DNA from: Gammaproteobacteria bacterium
GTDB lineage: Bacteria; Pseudomonadota; Gammaproteobacteria; UBA12402
Length of the DNA: 8,875 nucleotides
NCBI GenBank assembly: GCA_028282395.1
Contig: JANQHY010000020.1
Span: 1-8,875, forward strand
Direction of reading: 5' to 3'
Part shown: positions 7,302 to 8,875 of the stretch, in pieces
How the letters are laid out: every line of letters starts with the position of its first letter
How positions within the stretch are numbered: the first letter of the stretch is position 1
Translations under genes and position numbers: made by a program
The notes under the pieces: model-generated
Databases searched by the model: none
Told to the model about the DNA's origin: nothing
Seen by the model: the letters and a program-made list of their open reading frames with translations, nothing else

Positions 7302-7308
7302 TATAACC

Positions 7309-8577
7309 ATGAGCTATAACTACTATGACCATTACAGCAGAAAATCACGATCCAAGTCTCGCCACCGTTCACGTAGACGGTCAAAGAAGGAAAAACGTGC
7401 CAAAAGTAATACAAAGTATTCCAGTAACTCTTCACAACTCAGTAATGAGAAACTTCATCGAGAGTTTAATCGTCTTAAAACCTTAGGATTAGCAGGAAAA
7501 TATGGTCACTCCTTCAGAAAGTATAAAAATATGCGTCTGGAACAGATGACAAAAAATCGTCCATATGCCAATACCAACTATCTCTCTGTCAACGATAACA
7601 GTACTCAACAAAAAAATGAAGAGAAAACAATCTGGATGTACCAACACGAGTGGGAACAGACTGAAGCAGCATTCCGCCGTTTAGAGCAACAGATACTTGC
7701 CCTTGATAAAGAGAGAAGTCAGCTCATTACTGAGAAAAATTTTCTCAAGCAACAGTATCAATTAGATCTGGCGCTGCTAAAAGACAAAAACAGGCAGTTA
7801 GAAAAAGAGCTGAACGATGAAAAAGATCTCCATCAAATAGATAATCAGGCACAAACTGAAGTTATTATTAATTTAAAAAAAGAGAATGAGCTCTTATTAA
7901 AAGAGCAAAGCAAACACCAAGATCATCTAAAAATATTAAATAACCAGTGTTTACAAACTGAAAAAGATAACGATTTACTCCGAAAGGAGAACCAACAATT
8001 AAGGGAAAAAATAAAAGAGCTTGAGCTAATTAATCAGCAGTTAATTGATAAAGGAAATCAGTTAAGAATCAAAATTAATTCGGCAAGAAAGTTAGAACGG
8101 AAAAATAGAAAAGCGGCAACAAAATACAACAAAGCCATTCTGAAAAAGATTAATAGCGAGATTCGCCATATCGAAGACATGATTGACAATAAAAACAAAC
8201 CTTGGAAAATATTTTTTAAATCACTTGTCGGCGGCGGCGAAAAAACCCGCATTAAGATATCACTACTGCAGAATTTTAAAAATAAATTGGAGAAAATTAA
8301 AGATAATCTTTTAGATGAGATGGGAATCATTTTAGATAAACGCTCCTCATTTGAAATTATTATGTTACGTGCCGGCATCAGCTCAGTTCGACATACCAGA
8401 GAACGATTTAACGATGACTATGCCGTAGCAGAGTCACTACATAATCCACGATCAGAAACCAGAAAATTATTTGAGCAGTATCATAGTATTGTCTTTGTTA
8501 ACCTCTACGAAGATACGAGCCATTTACCAGAAAATCACCCGGTTTTTCAGCATAATGGCCCGATTATCCCTTCTTAG
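7309..8577 (+). CDS. Coiled-coil protein with Arg/Ser-rich basic N-terminus, function unknown
   Basis: This is a 422-residue protein that I cannot assign to a family. Its parts are, in order: a Tyr-rich start (MSYNYYDHYS); a very basic Arg/Ser segment (11-33, RKSRSKSRHRSRRRSKKEKR) like eukaryotic SR tails; and a polar linker with LGLAGKYGHSFRKYKNMR (59-76). A long coiled coil runs from about 113 to 293, rich in Glu, Lys, Gln and Leu. A break at PWKIFFKSLVGGGEK (298-312) is followed by a second helical stretch (313-345). A mixed, probably globular tail (348-422) ends NGPIIPS. It has no signal peptide or membrane helix, so it is probably cytoplasmic. The basic end could bind nucleic acid, ribosomes or membrane; this is inference. 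Codon use is A-rich (AAA, AAT, ATT, TTA) compared with the trk-psd block, suggesting a different history. It is divergent from yhbY and followed 142 bp later by a small basic protein sharing an N-terminal motif. Confidence 0.9.
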   Translation: MSYNYYDHYSRKSRSKSRHRSRRRSKKEKRAKSNTKYSSNSSQLSNEKLHREFNRLKTLGLAGKYGHSFRKYKNMRLEQMTKNRPYANTNYLSVNDNSTQQKNEEKTIWMYQHEWEQTEAAFRRLEQQILALDKERSQLITEKNFLKQQYQLDLALLKDKNRQLEKELNDEKDLHQIDNQAQTEVIINLKKENELLLKEQSKHQDHLKILNNQCLQTEKDNDLLRKENQQLREKIKELELINQQLIDKGNQLRIKINSARKLERKNRKAATKYNKAILKKINSEIRHIEDMIDNKNKPWKIFFKSLVGGGEKTRIKISLLQNFKNKLEKIKDNLLDEMGIILDKRSSFEIIMLRAGISSVRHTRERFNDDYAVAESLHNPRSETRKLFEQYHSIVFVNLYEDTSHLPENHPVFQHNGPIIPS

Positions 8578-8639
8578 AAAATAATATATATAAATCAATT
8601 AATTATATATATAAAAATAGTGGTTTTTTGATTTGCATC

Positions 8640-8668
8640 TTGAAAAAGAACAAGAAATATATTATAAT
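8640..8668 (+). promoter_or_regulatory. Strong sigma70-type promoter for the small basic gene
   Basis: TTGAAA (8640-8645) and a perfect TATAAT (8663-8668) are separated by exactly 17 bases. This is the best promoter match in the window. Transcription would start near 8675, about 45 bases before the ATG at 8720. The gene is therefore probably transcribed independently of the coiled-coil gene, although no terminator separates them. Confidence 0.7.
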
Positions 8669-8673
8669 AGACT

Positions 8674-8715
8674 ATGAGTGAAATAGAATATTTCTTACAT
8701 CAATTTAGTAGGTAA
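8674..8715 (+). CDS. Possible 13-codon leader peptide
   Basis: A tiny frame, MSEIEYFLHQFSR then TAA, begins almost exactly at the predicted transcription start and ends 4 bases before the ATG at 8720. It has no ribosome-binding site and would have to be translated leaderless. If translated, it could couple to or attenuate the next gene. Such a short frame may well be chance. Confidence 0.2.
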   Translation: MSEIEYFLHQFSR

Positions 8716-8719
8716 TCTC

Positions 8720-8875
8720 ATGTACAGAAAATCTAACTACAAGCCAAGACATGAACAAACCATCAAAGAGCGTAACGCTCAAAGAGCATACGAACGCAAA
8801 TTCAGAAAGGCCTTTGGCAAAAGCCCCAATAAATACAAAAAACACAGATCCTACAACCAATCAAAATCGAAAGAC
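8720..8875 (+). CDS. Small, highly basic protein, function unknown (3' end outside window)
   Basis: Fifty-two codons are visible from ATG 8720 to the window end with no stop. The peptide begins MYRKSNYKPRHEQTIKER and is dominated by Lys, Arg, Tyr, Asn and Gln, with no hydrophobic segment, so it is soluble and probably binds nucleic acid (inference). A modest AGTAGGT site lies about 6 bases upstream, and a strong promoter is at 8640-8668. RKSNYKPRH (3-11) resembles RKSRSKSRH (11-19) of the preceding coiled-coil protein, six of nine residues being identical. The full protein may be longer, with further domains outside the window. The coding call rests on the promoter, the start and the shared motif; a coincidental basic frame in A-rich DNA is possible. 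Confidence 0.65.
   Translation, partial: MYRKSNYKPRHEQTIKERNAQRAYERKFRKAFGKSPNKYKKHRSYNQSKSKD

Noticed and set aside
8585..8613. Alternating TA blocks (8585-8592 and 8604-8613) after the coiled-coil gene, with a T-run at 8623-8629
   Set aside because: The stem would be all A-U, the arms are imperfect, and the T-run is not directly adjacent, so it is not a credible intrinsic terminator.

Overview
The window looks like chromosomal DNA of a gammaproteobacterium. The best evidence is four products that align closely, from memory, with Escherichia coli TrkH, TrkA, phosphatidylserine decarboxylase and YhbY, plus a LptM-like lipoprotein and an OsmY-like BON protein. The genus cannot be named from the sequence. 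The trkA-trkH and yhbY-psd adjacencies differ from E. coli, and the moderately AT-rich composition does not point to one group.

Layout: a conserved block on the minus strand (about 7079 down to 2035) is flanked on both sides by more AT-rich genes of unknown function. Reading with transcription, the block is yhbY then psd (14 bp apart), a 171-bp gap with two abutting hairpins, then a BON-domain protein, a LptM-like lipoprotein, trkA and trkH, with gaps of 22, 38 and 15 bp. The last four could be one transcript linking envelope quality-control or stress functions with potassium uptake.

Left flank (1-1926, minus): one open frame of 642 codons runs off the window without a stop. It encodes a large protein I do not recognise. 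It has a long hydrophilic part and a Gly/Ala-rich membrane segment with three GxxxG motifs near the visible end. A perfect TATAAT lies upstream of it.

Right flank (7309-8875, plus): a 422-residue protein has an Arg/Ser-rich N-terminus, a long coiled coil and a globular-looking tail. It is followed by the start of a small, very basic protein with its own strong sigma70-type promoter. The two share an RKSxxKxRH motif near their N-termini, so they may belong to one uncharacterised locus. It is divergent from yhbY, a position often held by rlmE-ftsH in gammaproteobacteria.

No tRNA, rRNA, CRISPR array, insertion sequence or convincing intrinsic terminator was seen. The most novel parts are the two flanks. 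Nothing in the visible sequence proves a specific function for either.
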